NCBI GenBank assembly: GCA_019419545.1 | Contig: DXZT01000045.1 | Location: 1 to 47,915 of the forward strand | From: Collinsella sp. | GTDB lineage: Bacteria; Actinomycetota; Coriobacteriia; Coriobacteriales; Coriobacteriaceae | Direction of reading: 5' to 3' | Length of the DNA: 47,915 nt | In this document: positions 25,495 through 34,295 of the stretch, one piece after another | Layout: every line of letters begins with the position of its first letter | Position numbering within the stretch: the first letter of the stretch is position 1 | The notes under the pieces: model-generated | What the model was told of the DNA's origin: nothing | Database searches by the model: none | The model's input: the letters and a program-made list of their open reading frames with translations, nothing else | Translations under genes and position numbers: made by a program

Positions 25495-25557
25495 TTGCGG
25501 TGAAATGCGGACTGTTTGGCGGCTTTTTTGACCAAAACAGTCCGTATTCCACCGCAA
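25495..25557. repeat. 63-bp palindromic intergenic element, copy 1
   Basis: Arms of 23 bases at 25495-25517 and 25535-25557 start TTGCGGTGAAAT and end ATTCCACCGCAA, with a 17-base loop beginning GGCGG and containing T6. Of 23 pairs, 21 are Watson-Crick, one is G-T and one is A-C. The same element recurs inverted at 36545-36607. It lies 12 bases after the addA stop and about 100 bases before dnaE. No T tract follows, so it is not a standard terminator. Confidence 0.85.
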
Positions 25558-25569
25558 GTTATCTGAGGA

Positions 25570-28500
25570 CTAGAGGTTGTAGGTGACCACTTGAGGTTCG
25601 GCGGGATTGACGAAGATGGTTGGATTCGCCCGCTCCACGCGAACGAACTTGACGGTCACGACCTCAAAGCCCGCCTTGTGCAGAACGTCGGCGTAAACGC
25701 GCGCCTGCAAGGCGTGTTTCTCGAGCAGCTGCTCCGGCGTCTCATCCGGCGTGCCACCCGTCTTGTAGTCGATGACCAGTGCGCGCGACGGATCCGCCGG
25801 GTCGGTTGCCAAGGCATCGATGGCGCCCTCGGCATAGGCGCCGTAGCGGGCGATATCCTCGTCCTCGCAGCCCAGCGAGAAGAACGGCACCTCGGCACGG
25901 ATGCACGGCCACGCGAGCAGCTCGGCACGAACCGACGACTTGAGCCAGCGATCCAGAGCGACATCGAAGCGCTCGCGCTGTTCCGGCGTCAGGCGCCACA
26001 AGCGAGCCAGGGCGTCGGCACGCTCAACGGGCAGCGCATCGGCACCCATCTCGATGAGCCACTGGCAAGCGGCGTGGAAGGCCGAGCCCAGCGCCATGGG
26101 GTTGCCGGCGGGCTCGACAGCAGCCACGTCCGCATCGGCCATCTCCGAGCCATCCGACTCCGCATCATCGCCGGACTCGTCCATGGGAACAAGCGCCTCG
26201 GCGGCACGGTCCTCGGACTCGGCATGCAGCGCCACGGCAATTGACGAGTAGCTATACGAGTCACGCACCGGGAACGGACAGATGCCCATGCGCACGCCCA
26301 CTGCCTGGGGATACACGAGCTCAAACGCATCGGGCTTGGGGTCGGCAGGACCGGGCACAGTTGAGTGCGCAGCATTATCAGCGACATCGACATCGCCGCG
26401 AACGAGCCTGCCCTCGGCATCCAGCGAAGCGTTAGCCTCAAACGCCTGCTCACCAAACGTAAAGTCCGCCAGCGAGATGAGCTCGTAGTCGCCCGGCTGG
26501 GAGTTGTCGAACACCAAGCGGTCGGCATCGAGCTGCGGCATATCCAGAGCATCGGTCGGCAAAATACGGCGCAGCACATCGTAGGTCAGATCGGTCTCGA
26601 CATCAAAGGTCGGCGCCGTCACCTTGCCGCGGCTCACGCCGGCATCCATCGCCAGAATGACCAGCTCACGCGCTCGCGTCATGGCGACATAGAGCAGACG
26701 AGCCCGCTCCTCGAGCGAAAGCTGCAGGTCGTCGTTGCGCAGGCGAGCAAATGCCTCGGCGGGAGAACCCGTCGCACAGACGTCCTCCATGAGCTCCGGC
26801 GGCAGCCACAGCGACGTGCCCTTGCCCTTAAACGCATGCTCAAACTGCTTTTTGACGTCATCGCCCTTCACAAAGGTCCCATCGGCAAGCTTAACGCCAT
26901 CAAAACGAGCTGGCAGTGCCACGACCTGCGCTCCGCCCTCGACACGCCCCATCTGAGCCGCACCGGACGGCTTGCGCACGCCAAAACACTCGGCAACCGC
27001 TACGACCGGATACTCCAGACCCTTGGACGCATGCACGGTCATGATGCGCACCGCGCCGTCGCCCTCCTCGTTGAGGGCACCCGGGGCCTCCTTGCCCGCC
27101 AAGAAGCGGTCGAAGGCCAGCGCGATGGAACGCGGCGAGTTGCCGAACTCGGCCTCCTCCTCGGCCACGGCGTCGAGCGCCTTGAGCACGTTGGCGGCGA
27201 TGGCCTTGCCCTCGGGGCCGCGCTGCGCCAGGCGCACGAACCAGCCGGAGGCATTGACCGCGTCGCGCGCGATGGCGGCGAACGAATCACGCCCCACGCG
27301 ACGCAGTGCGTAGCGCAGCACCTCGCGGGCACGCGTCACAAGCGGCAAGCCCTGCAAGCCCGGCACATCGGAATCGCTCATGATGCCCATGTCGATATTC
27401 CGGCGCGAGGTCTCCCCCGTCTCGCCATCGAGCTTGGTCGCCAGCGCCAGGAACTCCTGGGCGCCGAGCGCAAACATCGGCGAGGCGAGCAGCGGCATAA
27501 GGCCCTGCGCCGTATCGGCCGGATTGGCGAGCGCGCAGACCAGGGCACGCACCGTCTGCACCTCGGCTGCCTGGGCAAAGACCGAGCCGCCTGCGATGAC
27601 GCAGTCGAGCCCCTGATCGCGGAAGGCCTGGGCGTAGACATCGGCGTTGGTCATGCGGCCCAGCAGCAGTACCATGCCGCCCTGGGGCTGGCCGGCATCG
27701 GCAAGCGCGCGGAAGCGCTCGGCGATCGCGCGGGCCTTGGCCTGTGTGCGCTCCTGCATACTGCCGCCGGCAACAAAGAGGGCCTGGCGGCGCGAGGCGT
27801 CCGCCACCAGCGTGTCCTTGCGGCCGTCGCTCGCCTCAAGATCCAAAAAGCCCTGCATCAGGCCGCCGTCATCGCCGTCGAAGACGCGTGCCACGTAACG
27901 CAGCACCTCGTCATGGCTGCGGAAGTTGCGCACGAGTTTGACGAGTTCGCCGGCAGGGGCATCGGCCACGGCAGTCGCCTCGGGCGCGGCAGACGAGCCC
28001 ACCTTGCGCTCCTGACGACGGAACACCTCGACCTCGGCGCCACGGAAGCGATAGATGGACTGCTGCGCATCGCCCACGGTGCACAGCGCGCGCTCCCCCG
28101 CACCCGTCAGGTAGCGTATCAGATCGACCTGCATCTGGTCGGTATCCTGAAACTCATCGATCATGACCATCTTAAAGCGGCCCTCGTACGCAGCACGGAT
28201 GGCAGGGTAATCGCGCAGGGCCTCGTAGGCCATACGCAGCAGGTCGTTATTATCGAGGGCGGACTGGGCAGCCTTCAGCGCGCGATACTCAGCCTCCACG
28301 GAACGGGCCAGGCCCACCAGCGCATCGAGCGCCGGGCCACCGCAGGCAAGCACGATATTGATAAACGCATCGGCGGCCTCGGCCTTGAGCAGCTCGACCT
28401 GCTCCCTAGGGAATGCCTTGCTCGCGCGCGGCATGGTGCACGACATCATGAGTCGCGCTGCATCGGCCATGGTCTTGCCGCTCGCCTCGAACGCGTCAAT

Positions 28501-29196
28501 GGCGTCGAGTGCCATCTGCGCCTTCTCGGTCGCGGCCTTGCTTGCGCCCAGCGCCGCGCGATAGGCATCGGCGAGTGCCGAGGTATCGGCCTGCCCGCGC
28601 GCCACGCACACGTCGTCCATACCGCCCGGCAACTGGCTCGACAGCTCCAGCAGGTCGCGCACCAGGCCCTTGATGGTCGCGCCAGCGCCAAAGGAACCGC
28701 CCTCGCCCGCCATGGGATACCAGGCATAGAGGGCCTTGAGCGATGCCGCGAGCTCGGGGGCGGCATCGGGCGCCGTCGCGCGGGCCAACACATGCTCAAC
28801 AGCCTGGTCCATAAGCTCGTCGGTATCGGTGAGCACCGTGAACTCGGGGTCGATGCCCAGCTCCAGCGCATGCGCGCGCAGGATACGCGAGCACATGCCG
28901 TGAATGGTCGAGATCCACGCGTCGTCGACGGTCAGTGCTTCCTCGTCCATGCCCTCGTCGATAAGCGCACGGCGCACGCGGTCACGGATCTCGGCCGCGG
29001 CATCTTTGGTAAAGGTAATGGCGAGCACCTGGTCAAGATGTTCAACGAACGGACCGGATTCAGGCGAGAGCGCGTAGACGATGCGACGCGTGAGGGTAAA
29101 GGTCTTGCCCGAACCGGCGCCCGCCGAGACAAACAGCGGACGGTCGAGCGTTTTGACAATCTGCAGCTGTTGCGGCATCAAAGTCGAAAGATCCAT
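25570..29196 (-). CDS. addA: ATP-dependent helicase/nuclease subunit A (AddA)
   Basis: Part of the AddAB helicase-nuclease that resects double-strand breaks for RecA loading. It is 1208 residues, close to the family size. A UvrD-type helicase: SAGAGSGKT (residues 24-32), MVMIDEFQDTDQMQ, GDAQQSIYRFRGA and LVRNFRSH. A C-terminal RecB-like nuclease: AEGAIDALA, then VIDYKTGG with D1143 and K1145 as metal and catalytic residues. Only 3 bases separate it from the addB stop, and its ribosome site GGAGGG lies inside the end of addB. Confidence 0.96.
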   Translation of the reverse strand: MDLSTLMPQQLQIVKTLDRPLFVSAGAGSGKTFTLTRRIVYALSPESGPFVEHLDQVLAITFTKDAAAEIRDRVRRALIDEGMDEEALTVDDAWISTIHGMCSRILRAHALELGIDPEFTVLTDTDELMDQAVEHVLARATAPDAAPELAASLKALYAWYPMAGEGGSFGAGATIKGLVRDLLELSSQLPGGMDDVCVARGQADTSALADAYRAALGASKAATEKAQMALDAIDAFEASGKTMADAARLMMSCTMPRASKAFPREQVELLKAEAADAFINIVLACGGPALDALVGLARSVEAEYRALKAAQSALDNNDLLRMAYEALRDYPAIRAAYEGRFKMVMIDEFQDTDQMQVDLIRYLTGAGERALCTVGDAQQSIYRFRGAEVEVFRRQERKVGSSAAPEATAVADAPAGELVKLVRNFRSHDEVLRYVARVFDGDDGGLMQGFLDLEASDGRKDTLVADASRRQALFVAGGSMQERTQAKARAIAERFRALADAGQPQGGMVLLLGRMTNADVYAQAFRDQGLDCVIAGGSVFAQAAEVQTVRALVCALANPADTAQGLMPLLASPMFALGAQEFLALATKLDGETGETSRRNIDMGIMSDSDVPGLQGLPLVTRAREVLRYALRRVGRDSFAAIARDAVNASGWFVRLAQRGPEGKAIAANVLKALDAVAEEEAEFGNSPRSIALAFDRFLAGKEAPGALNEEGDGAVRIMTVHASKGLEYPVVAVAECFGVRKPSGAAQMGRVEGGAQVVALPARFDGVKLADGTFVKGDDVKKQFEHAFKGKGTSLWLPPELMEDVCATGSPAEAFARLRNDDLQLSLEERARLLYVAMTRARELVILAMDAGVSRGKVTAPTFDVETDLTYDVLRRILPTDALDMPQLDADRLVFDNSQPGDYELISLADFTFGEQAFEANASLDAEGRLVRGDVDVADNAAHSTVPGPADPKPDAFELVYPQAVGVRMGICPFPVRDSYSYSSIAVALHAESEDRAAEALVPMDESGDDAESDGSEMADADVAAVEPAGNPMALGSAFHAACQWLIEMGADALPVERADALARLWRLTPEQRERFDVALDRWLKSSVRAELLAWPCIRAEVPFFSLGCEDEDIARYGAYAEGAIDALATDPADPSRALVIDYKTGGTPDETPEQLLEKHALQARVYADVLHKAGFEVVTVKFVRVERANPTIFVNPAEPQVVTYNL

Positions 29197-29199
29197 GGT

Positions 29200-32100
29200 C
29201 TACACGTCCCTCCTTACAAACGTTCCTTCGTGGTTATACGAGCAGCGCGCATGCGCGGCCTGAGCCGACGTCGGGTCGACGGCGGCAACGTTGCCTGCCT
29301 CGAGCTCGCGCAGGCGCTCGGCGATGCCGGCCTCAACGCGATCGAGCAGGGCGTCGAAGTCCATGCTGCCACCCTCGCCGGGGAAACCTTTCTTAAGGCC
29401 CGGGATGCGACCGTCGCCGCGCTCTTCCTCGAGCAGCTCGGCGCTCGCGGCACCGCGCAACGCCGGCTTGCCGCCCTTGGTCGAAAAGTAGAGCGCCGCG
29501 CGGGTGTCCAAATCCAGCGCCCGGCGCATGGCCTGGGCGTAGATGAGCGTTTGGGTATGTGGTGGCAACCAGCGCGGATCGTCGATGGGCGCCGTGCCCG
29601 ATTCCTCGTCGCGCACCGTGGGGTCGGCGAGCTTAAACTCCTCAACGCCCGTGCGATGCTTGTAGTCGATCACCACGGCACGATTCTCGGCGTCCACGTC
29701 CACGCGGTCGATGCGCCCGCCAAGCGGCCAACCGGCATACTCGACCATGAGCTCGTTGAAGGCGAACTCCAGGTAGCGCGGGGCAAAGGGGGCAAGTGCC
29801 TCGGACTCGTAGGCAAGCACACCCTCCAGCTGCGGCAAGATCTCGGCCACCTGGCGTTCCTCCACCGCAGAGAGCGGCACCAGCGGGCCCTCCGTGCCGC
29901 GCTTGCCGGCGTGCTCGGCCAACGTCTCGTCAAAGACCTCGTGCAGCAGCTCCTGTGCGCGCGGCAGATTCTCGGGCGTCACGCGCTCCATGCCCTCTTG
30001 GGGCAGACGGGCATGCAGATGCTCCAGCACGTCGTGGACAAAGTTGCCCTTTTCCATGTTGCCAAAGCCCGCGTCGATCGACTGGGGCTTCACGCGGTAC
30101 GAGACGAACCAGCATAGCGGGCAGGTCGAATAGGCCTCGATCTGCGAGGCGGACGTCAGACGCGGCACGAGCGGCGCGTCCTCACCCTCGCCATCGCGAC
30201 GGCGCAGGACCAAATACGGCACGGCCTCGGCACTCAGATGCTGAGGGGCTTCACAGGTCACGCGCTCGCGCTTGAGGCCTTCACCTGCCGCGGGATCAAA
30301 GTCGGCGATGATATCGCCCTCGCCCACGCGCATGGGCTTGGCAGCGCCAGCGGCCTCGGCATGTGCCCACAGCTCGGTCCATACGGCTGCCGGGTAGCAC
30401 TCGCGTGCCTGGCGATCGTGCGTCACACGGGCGAGCGCGACCGGACCGCTCGCCGCCTGCATCGCACGGCCAAAGCGCACGCGCAGCAGGGCAGCGGGCT
30501 CCAAAGACACGCCGTCGCGGCGCAGCTCGGCTGTCAACGTGGCAAGCGGGCCCTCTTCGTGCGAAAGCGGATAGCTGTCCAGGTCGACATCGGCAAACAG
30601 CACGGCATCGTAGCTGCCAGGGCGAAGAACCGACGCATCGGCAAGCGACGCGAAGCGCACTTGTGCTCGTGGTGTGCGATCGACCTCATAGGTCTCGTAA
30701 TCGTAGGCGGTACTGCGCTTGTCCACCTTGGTTCGAACGCCGTCGAGAACCGGCACGGTCGCGGCCTGCGACACGTCGAGCGCGCGAGCATCGTTCATAA
30801 GGATGTCGATGGCATGGCGCAGCAAAGCCGTCTCTGCCTGGCGACGGGCCTGGCCGTCAAGGCCGCCTAGAGCGCGATCGGGCAACGCCTCGGCAACGGC
30901 AAGCATGGCCTTAAGCGCCGTCACGGGCTTGTCACGCCACAGCGCCTGAAACACGTCCGAGACCACACACGGTACGTTCTTAAACCAGTTATCGTCGCTC
31001 GTCGCCTTGCGCGCGCCCCTCACCTGGCCCTGAACGCTCTGCAGCAGGCTCTTGACGCCCGCGGTAGTCTTGCTGCGCGAGAGACGCATATTCTTATCGA
31101 AGGTACGGGCATTGACGGCATCAGCGCCCGAAAGCGGACTGTAGATCCAGTCGGTAAGCTCCGGCGCGGGCCACCACTCAGTCTTGGAAGCGGTGCCCTC
31201 GTCGGCGGCTTTCATACGCTCGATCAGGTTGGCGAGCGCCGTAAACTGCCTGCCCGCGATGGACTGGGAAAACGCCGTGAACTCAGTCGTCTCGGCCGCA
31301 ATGTGACGCGCCGCCAAACGGGCGGCGAGCTCGCCGAACAGCTGGGGTGCCCGGGCAGAAACGACGAGCACGCGCACGGGGTCGGCGGGCGTTGCAGTAG
31401 CTTTATCGGCCTTGGACTCCTTGTGCGCTTTCACCAACTTATCGATGGCGTCCGCATAGACATGAGCACGGGCATGGGGGCCGGCGACCTCAATAAAGGC
31501 AGGCTGAGCGGCGGCCCCGCAAGCGACATCAGACGCGACGGCGTCCTCCCCCAGCGGCGCGATCTCAAACAGCACACCGCGGGCATCAAATGCCGTGGCA
31601 AGCTCCTCGCGCATCGCCGCCTGCTCGCGGGCAAGCAGCACGACGACCTCTCCCCCATTGTTCGCCACGGCAGACAGCAGCTCGAGTAGACCGTGCGTAA
31701 ACGACGTGGTACCGCGCACGCATACGGCGCGGGCGCACGCCGGCAGGCTATCGGCCAGGGCACCGGCCATAATGTCGGCTGCCTCGCAGGGCTCGACCAT
31801 ATCTCGACGGTCCAAACCGCCCGCGTAGGCACGCAAAAGCTCAAACACACGAGCCTCGGCATCGCTTTTTGGCTCAGGCTGGCAATTGTTGCCACCGCAT
31901 CGCTCGGCCGTCGTCCCCGCCACACCCGGCAGCACATCGCGGGCCATGCGCGCGAGCATGCGCACCGTGCCCTGGCTACGCGAAAGCGGCTGCAGGTCGG
32001 CATCGTCGCGGCGGGCAATCATATCCGAAAACAGCATCTGACGTTGCAGGTTGTCGACGAAACCGCGCCCGTCGCCCAAAAGCTCCCAAAGCGAGCGAAG

Positions 32101-32298
32101 CCACGATGCGGGTGTCTTGTAGTCGATACCCAGCGAAATGCCGGCTTCCGCCGCATCATGACGGCACAGATCGGGCTCGGCAAACGTTGGTGCCAGCAAC
32201 ACGGCACGCCCGTGACGGGCAATAAGGTCGGCAAGCAGCGCCGACTCGGCATCGCTCAAATCCGTGCCGGCATTGGTGGTATAGATTCGAACAGGCAT
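29200..32298 (-). CDS. addB: ATP-dependent helicase/nuclease subunit B (AddB/RexB-like)
   Basis: Protein of 1032 residues, partner of AddA. The N-terminus RIYTTNAGTDLS stands where AddB carries a Walker A loop but has lost the GK(T/S). A middle helicase-like scaffold follows, then a C-terminal RecB-type nuclease with TSASQIEAYSTCPLCWF, GGRIDRVDVD and VIDYKHRTG. In Bacillus AddB, four cysteines around this nuclease bind a 4Fe-4S cluster. Here the first is present, but the terminal group is reduced to HARCSYNHEG, so a full cluster is unlikely. This fits the RexB-like branch better. GGAGGACC directly precedes the ATG. It is first in an addBA pair that continues toward dnaE. Confidence 0.92.
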   Translation of the reverse strand: MPVRIYTTNAGTDLSDAESALLADLIARHGRAVLLAPTFAEPDLCRHDAAEAGISLGIDYKTPASWLRSLWELLGDGRGFVDNLQRQMLFSDMIARRDDADLQPLSRSQGTVRMLARMARDVLPGVAGTTAERCGGNNCQPEPKSDAEARVFELLRAYAGGLDRRDMVEPCEAADIMAGALADSLPACARAVCVRGTTSFTHGLLELLSAVANNGGEVVVLLAREQAAMREELATAFDARGVLFEIAPLGEDAVASDVACGAAAQPAFIEVAGPHARAHVYADAIDKLVKAHKESKADKATATPADPVRVLVVSARAPQLFGELAARLAARHIAAETTEFTAFSQSIAGRQFTALANLIERMKAADEGTASKTEWWPAPELTDWIYSPLSGADAVNARTFDKNMRLSRSKTTAGVKSLLQSVQGQVRGARKATSDDNWFKNVPCVVSDVFQALWRDKPVTALKAMLAVAEALPDRALGGLDGQARRQAETALLRHAIDILMNDARALDVSQAATVPVLDGVRTKVDKRSTAYDYETYEVDRTPRAQVRFASLADASVLRPGSYDAVLFADVDLDSYPLSHEEGPLATLTAELRRDGVSLEPAALLRVRFGRAMQAASGPVALARVTHDRQARECYPAAVWTELWAHAEAAGAAKPMRVGEGDIIADFDPAAGEGLKRERVTCEAPQHLSAEAVPYLVLRRRDGEGEDAPLVPRLTSASQIEAYSTCPLCWFVSYRVKPQSIDAGFGNMEKGNFVHDVLEHLHARLPQEGMERVTPENLPRAQELLHEVFDETLAEHAGKRGTEGPLVPLSAVEERQVAEILPQLEGVLAYESEALAPFAPRYLEFAFNELMVEYAGWPLGGRIDRVDVDAENRAVVIDYKHRTGVEEFKLADPTVRDEESGTAPIDDPRWLPPHTQTLIYAQAMRRALDLDTRAALYFSTKGGKPALRGAASAELLEEERGDGRIPGLKKGFPGEGGSMDFDALLDRVEAGIAERLRELEAGNVAAVDPTSAQAAHARCSYNHEGTFVRRDV

Positions 32299-32430
32299 GG
32301 TCCTCCGCTCAAACCGTTCGCAATAATCAATGCATCCATCCTACCCGCCCAAGCGGACACATTGCCACCGCAGTTCCATCTTTTGGTACAAAGCAACCTG
32401 AACCCAACGCACCAGCCGATTGCAGGCATA

Positions 32431-32456
32431 TAAAAACCGCCCCCGGAGGGACGGTT
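32431..32456 (-). terminator. Intrinsic terminator after the YerC-like gene
   Basis: AACCGTCCC pairs with GGGGGCGGTT across a short loop with one wobble, then TTTTTATA on the minus strand. It lies 27 bases after the stop codon and separates the regulator from addB. Confidence 0.85.
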
Positions 32457-32482
32457 CTTCGTAATTCAATGTTGTCGCTGGC

Positions 32483-32782
32483 CTACTCGCCATCCTCCAA
32501 CTTAATGAGGATCTTGCGGTAGCCACCGTACTCGCCGTTCAGCGCCTTTGAAACGCGGCTCACCGTGGTGGACGAAGCGCCGGTACGGGCCTGAACCTCA
32601 ACATAAGGCTCGCCCTCGTCCAAATAGCGCGCAACCTGCAAACGCTGAGAAAGGTCGCAAATCTCGCGCGGCGTGCAGATATCGGTCAAAAACGCTTGGA
32701 TATCCTTCTCGTCGTCCAAAAGGCTAAATGCGTGGACCAGCTGCTTGACATCAGGCTTGTCAAACATGTTCTCGATATTCAT
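32483..32782 (-). CDS. YerC/YecD-type TrpR-family DNA-binding protein
   Basis: Protein of 99 residues in the TrpR superfamily. TPREICDLSQRLQVARYLDEG followed by SSTTVSRVSKAL is the helix-turn-helix pair, and the N-terminal helices LVHAFSLLDDEKDIQAFL serve dimerisation. This is the YerC subgroup, short proteins often found near pcrA or addAB-like repair genes and of uncertain regulatory target. No tryptophan-pathway genes lie nearby. The site before the start, GGCGGTGATCG, is a weak ribosome site. It is transcribed alone, between a plausible promoter at 32888 and a strong terminator. Confidence 0.88.
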   Translation of the reverse strand: MNIENMFDKPDVKQLVHAFSLLDDEKDIQAFLTDICTPREICDLSQRLQVARYLDEGEPYVEVQARTGASSTTVSRVSKALNGEYGGYRKILIKLEDGE

Positions 32783-32887
32783 CGATCACCGCCAAACCCG
32801 CCAAAAGGCATCGAAGTTGATACTGACATCGGGCATCGTTCACCCGTTCTATGCAATAGGGCAACGCCTGTGGCTTTTGCCCGTAGC

Positions 32888-32893
32888 AGTGTA
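32888..32893 (-). promoter_or_regulatory. Extended -10 promoter for the YerC-like gene
   Basis: On the minus strand TGCTACACT gives an extended -10 (TGn plus TACACT) about 100 bases before the gene. TTGTCG lies 19 bases further upstream as a weak -35. The rest of the 324-bp gap 32783-33106 shows nothing gene-like. Confidence 0.4.
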
Positions 32894-33106
32894 GCACACC
32901 ACCAAACTAAAGCGACAAGACTCTCTGCCAGCGGCGCGTTTTTCAGGACGAACGCCGTTTAGAAACCATATGCGCACGTAAGCTCCACGAATATTTGAGA
33001 CAATGGGCGCCCAAACACCGCGGCGCGCCCGCGCAACCATCCAGGTCGCCGCCGTAAGCCGCTTCACGCGACGCCAGCAATCCCGGCGCAAGAAAGGATT
33101 CACGCC

Positions 33107-33472
33107 ATGCGCTTTATGCTTAACTGGCTCTTCACCTCGATCGCCATCGCGATCGCCACGTTCCTCGTCCCCGGTATCCAACCCTTCGGCTTTGCCGAGA
33201 CCTGGGTCTGCTTTGCCTTTGTGGGACTGTTCCTGAACATTGTCGATTCGTTCGTCAAACCGTTCCTCACGGTCATCTCGCTGCCGCTCACGATCATTAC
33301 GCTGGGCATTTTCCAGCTTGTCGTCAACAGCTTTATGCTTGAGCTCGCGAGTTACCTGTCGGTCAACCTGCTGGGCGTCGGCATCTCCATCGCCAGCTTT
33401 GGATCGGCCTTTATGGGCAGCATCCTGGTGTCCATCACGCGCAGCATCCTCGACAGCATCGCCGAGGACTAA
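33107..33472 (+). CDS. Phage-holin-4/YvlD-family small membrane protein
   Basis: Protein of 121 residues with four hydrophobic segments: LNWLFTSIAIAIATFLV, WVCFAFVGLFLNIVDSF, LPLTIITLGIFQLVVNSFML, and the Gly/Ile-rich part before the C-terminus. The phrase VKPFLTVISLPLTIITLG is the signature of this family (PF04020), found in many bacteria outside phages. The name does not imply lysis; the role is unknown, possibly envelope stress. AAAGGA lies about 8 bases before the ATG. It is a single gene with a strong terminator and no phage genes nearby. Confidence 0.9.
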   Translation: MRFMLNWLFTSIAIAIATFLVPGIQPFGFAETWVCFAFVGLFLNIVDSFVKPFLTVISLPLTIITLGIFQLVVNSFMLELASYLSVNLLGVGISIASFGSAFMGSILVSITRSILDSIAED

Positions 33473-33512
33473 AACGGCCATTCCGGCCGTGTCCGTCTCA
33501 ACAGCCCAAAAC

Positions 33513-33551
33513 GAAGGCCGCCCATCGCAAAAATGGGCGGCCTTCTTATTT
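33513..33551 (+). terminator. Bidirectional intrinsic terminator
   Basis: GAAGGCCGCCCAT (33513-33525) and ATGGGCGGCCTTC (33533-33545) form a perfect 13-bp stem. TTATTT follows on the plus strand and GTTTTG on the minus strand, so it can end both the holin-family gene and the convergent rrf2 gene. Confidence 0.92.
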
Positions 33552-33613
33552 GCCAAGTCTCAAAGGGCGAGAAAATCTACCATTTCCACCCCGTCCCCAA
33601 ATGCAGGTGTGGG

Positions 33614-34042
33614 TTAGATGACGTAGTCGTAGCCATGGTTGGGAGCGACAAGTTGATCGAGCGTCACACCGTCGAGGTAGTCGTTGATGAGCTTGTCCAG
33701 GTTCTTCCACACGTCGAGCGTGGGGCACTCATCCGAACGCGAGCAGCCCTTGCAGTCGCCATCCAGGCAGGCGACCGGCGCCAGACTGCCCTCGGTCAGG
33801 CGCAAGATCTCGCCCACCGTGTATTGCTCGGGCGGGCGCGTGAGCACATAGCCGCCGCCCTTGCCGCGCATGCCCGAGAGCATGTTGGCGCGCACGAGCG
33901 TAGCCAAAATGTTCTCGAGATATTTCTCGGAAATCCCCTGTCGCGCCGCGATCTCTTTGAGCGGGATGCGACCGGCTGCCTGGTGCTCGGCCAGATCGAC
34001 CATAACGCGCAGGGCATATCTGCCCTTAGTAGAAACCAACAT
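33614..34042 (-). CDS. Rrf2-family transcription regulator with cysteine cluster
   Basis: Protein of 142 residues. The winged helix is STKGRYALRVMVDLAEH, IPLKEIAARQGISEKYLENIL and GMRGKGGGYVLTRP. A cysteine group, CLDGDCKGCSRSDEC, lies in the position where IscR-type members bind an iron-sulfur cluster, before the dimer helix. It is divergent from cysK with a 253-bp gap. Rrf2 proteins in this arrangement (IscR, CymR) sense iron-sulfur or cysteine status and control sulfur genes, so cysK and its own gene are the likely targets (inference). ATG at 34042; a shared terminator lies downstream. Confidence 0.93.
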   Translation of the reverse strand: MLVSTKGRYALRVMVDLAEHQAAGRIPLKEIAARQGISEKYLENILATLVRANMLSGMRGKGGGYVLTRPPEQYTVGEILRLTEGSLAPVACLDGDCKGCSRSDECPTLDVWKNLDKLINDYLDGVTLDQLVAPNHGYDYVI

Positions 34043-34078
34043 GTATAGTGCTGCCTTTCGGTCATTTAGTCCGTAGAA

Positions 34079-34084
34079 ATTCTA
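34079..34084 (-). promoter_or_regulatory. Candidate rrf2 promoter -10
   Basis: TAGAAT on the minus strand, with TTTTCA 16 bases upstream, about 37 bases before the rrf2 start. The AT-rich bases around it (34085-34110) are where an Rrf2 operator would be expected, but I see no clear palindrome. Confidence 0.35.
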
Positions 34085-34159
34085 GCCGAAATATTGGTTT
34101 TGAAAATACCCGTTCCGGTCAAGATGGTTAATCGACTCGTAATAATCTTCTATTTCCTA

Positions 34160-34188
34160 TTGCGTTACTAGGCTTTACTGTCTACTAT
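34160..34188 (+). promoter_or_regulatory. Candidate cysK promoter
   Basis: TTGCGT (34160-34165), a 17-base spacer and TACTAT (34183-34188). The predicted leader of about 100 bases contains two small hairpins, AACCCA/TGGGTT near 34218-34240 and ACCGT/ACGGT near 34248-34265. I recognise no named riboswitch in it. Confidence 0.45.
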
Positions 34189-34295
34189 GCTTGCCAACAG
34201 CAAAACGAACAACCCATAAGGTTTGTGGGTTTCGCTGCTACACACACCGTAAAACCACACGGTATCCAGTCATTTGAACACTTTGGAGGTTCACC

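Noticed and set aside
26365..30117. 1250-residue plus-strand open frame across addA and addB
   Set aside because: Its His/Arg/Gly-rich composition is typical of an antisense shadow. Both minus-strand genes carry complete family motifs.
33107..33472. Prophage or lysis module suggested by the holin-family name
   Set aside because: No endolysin, integrase or structural phage gene lies nearby; this family is common in bacterial chromosomes.
34195..34295. T-box or SAM riboswitch in the cysK leader
   Set aside because: Only two short hairpins are present; the conserved T-box and SAM-binding sequences are missing.
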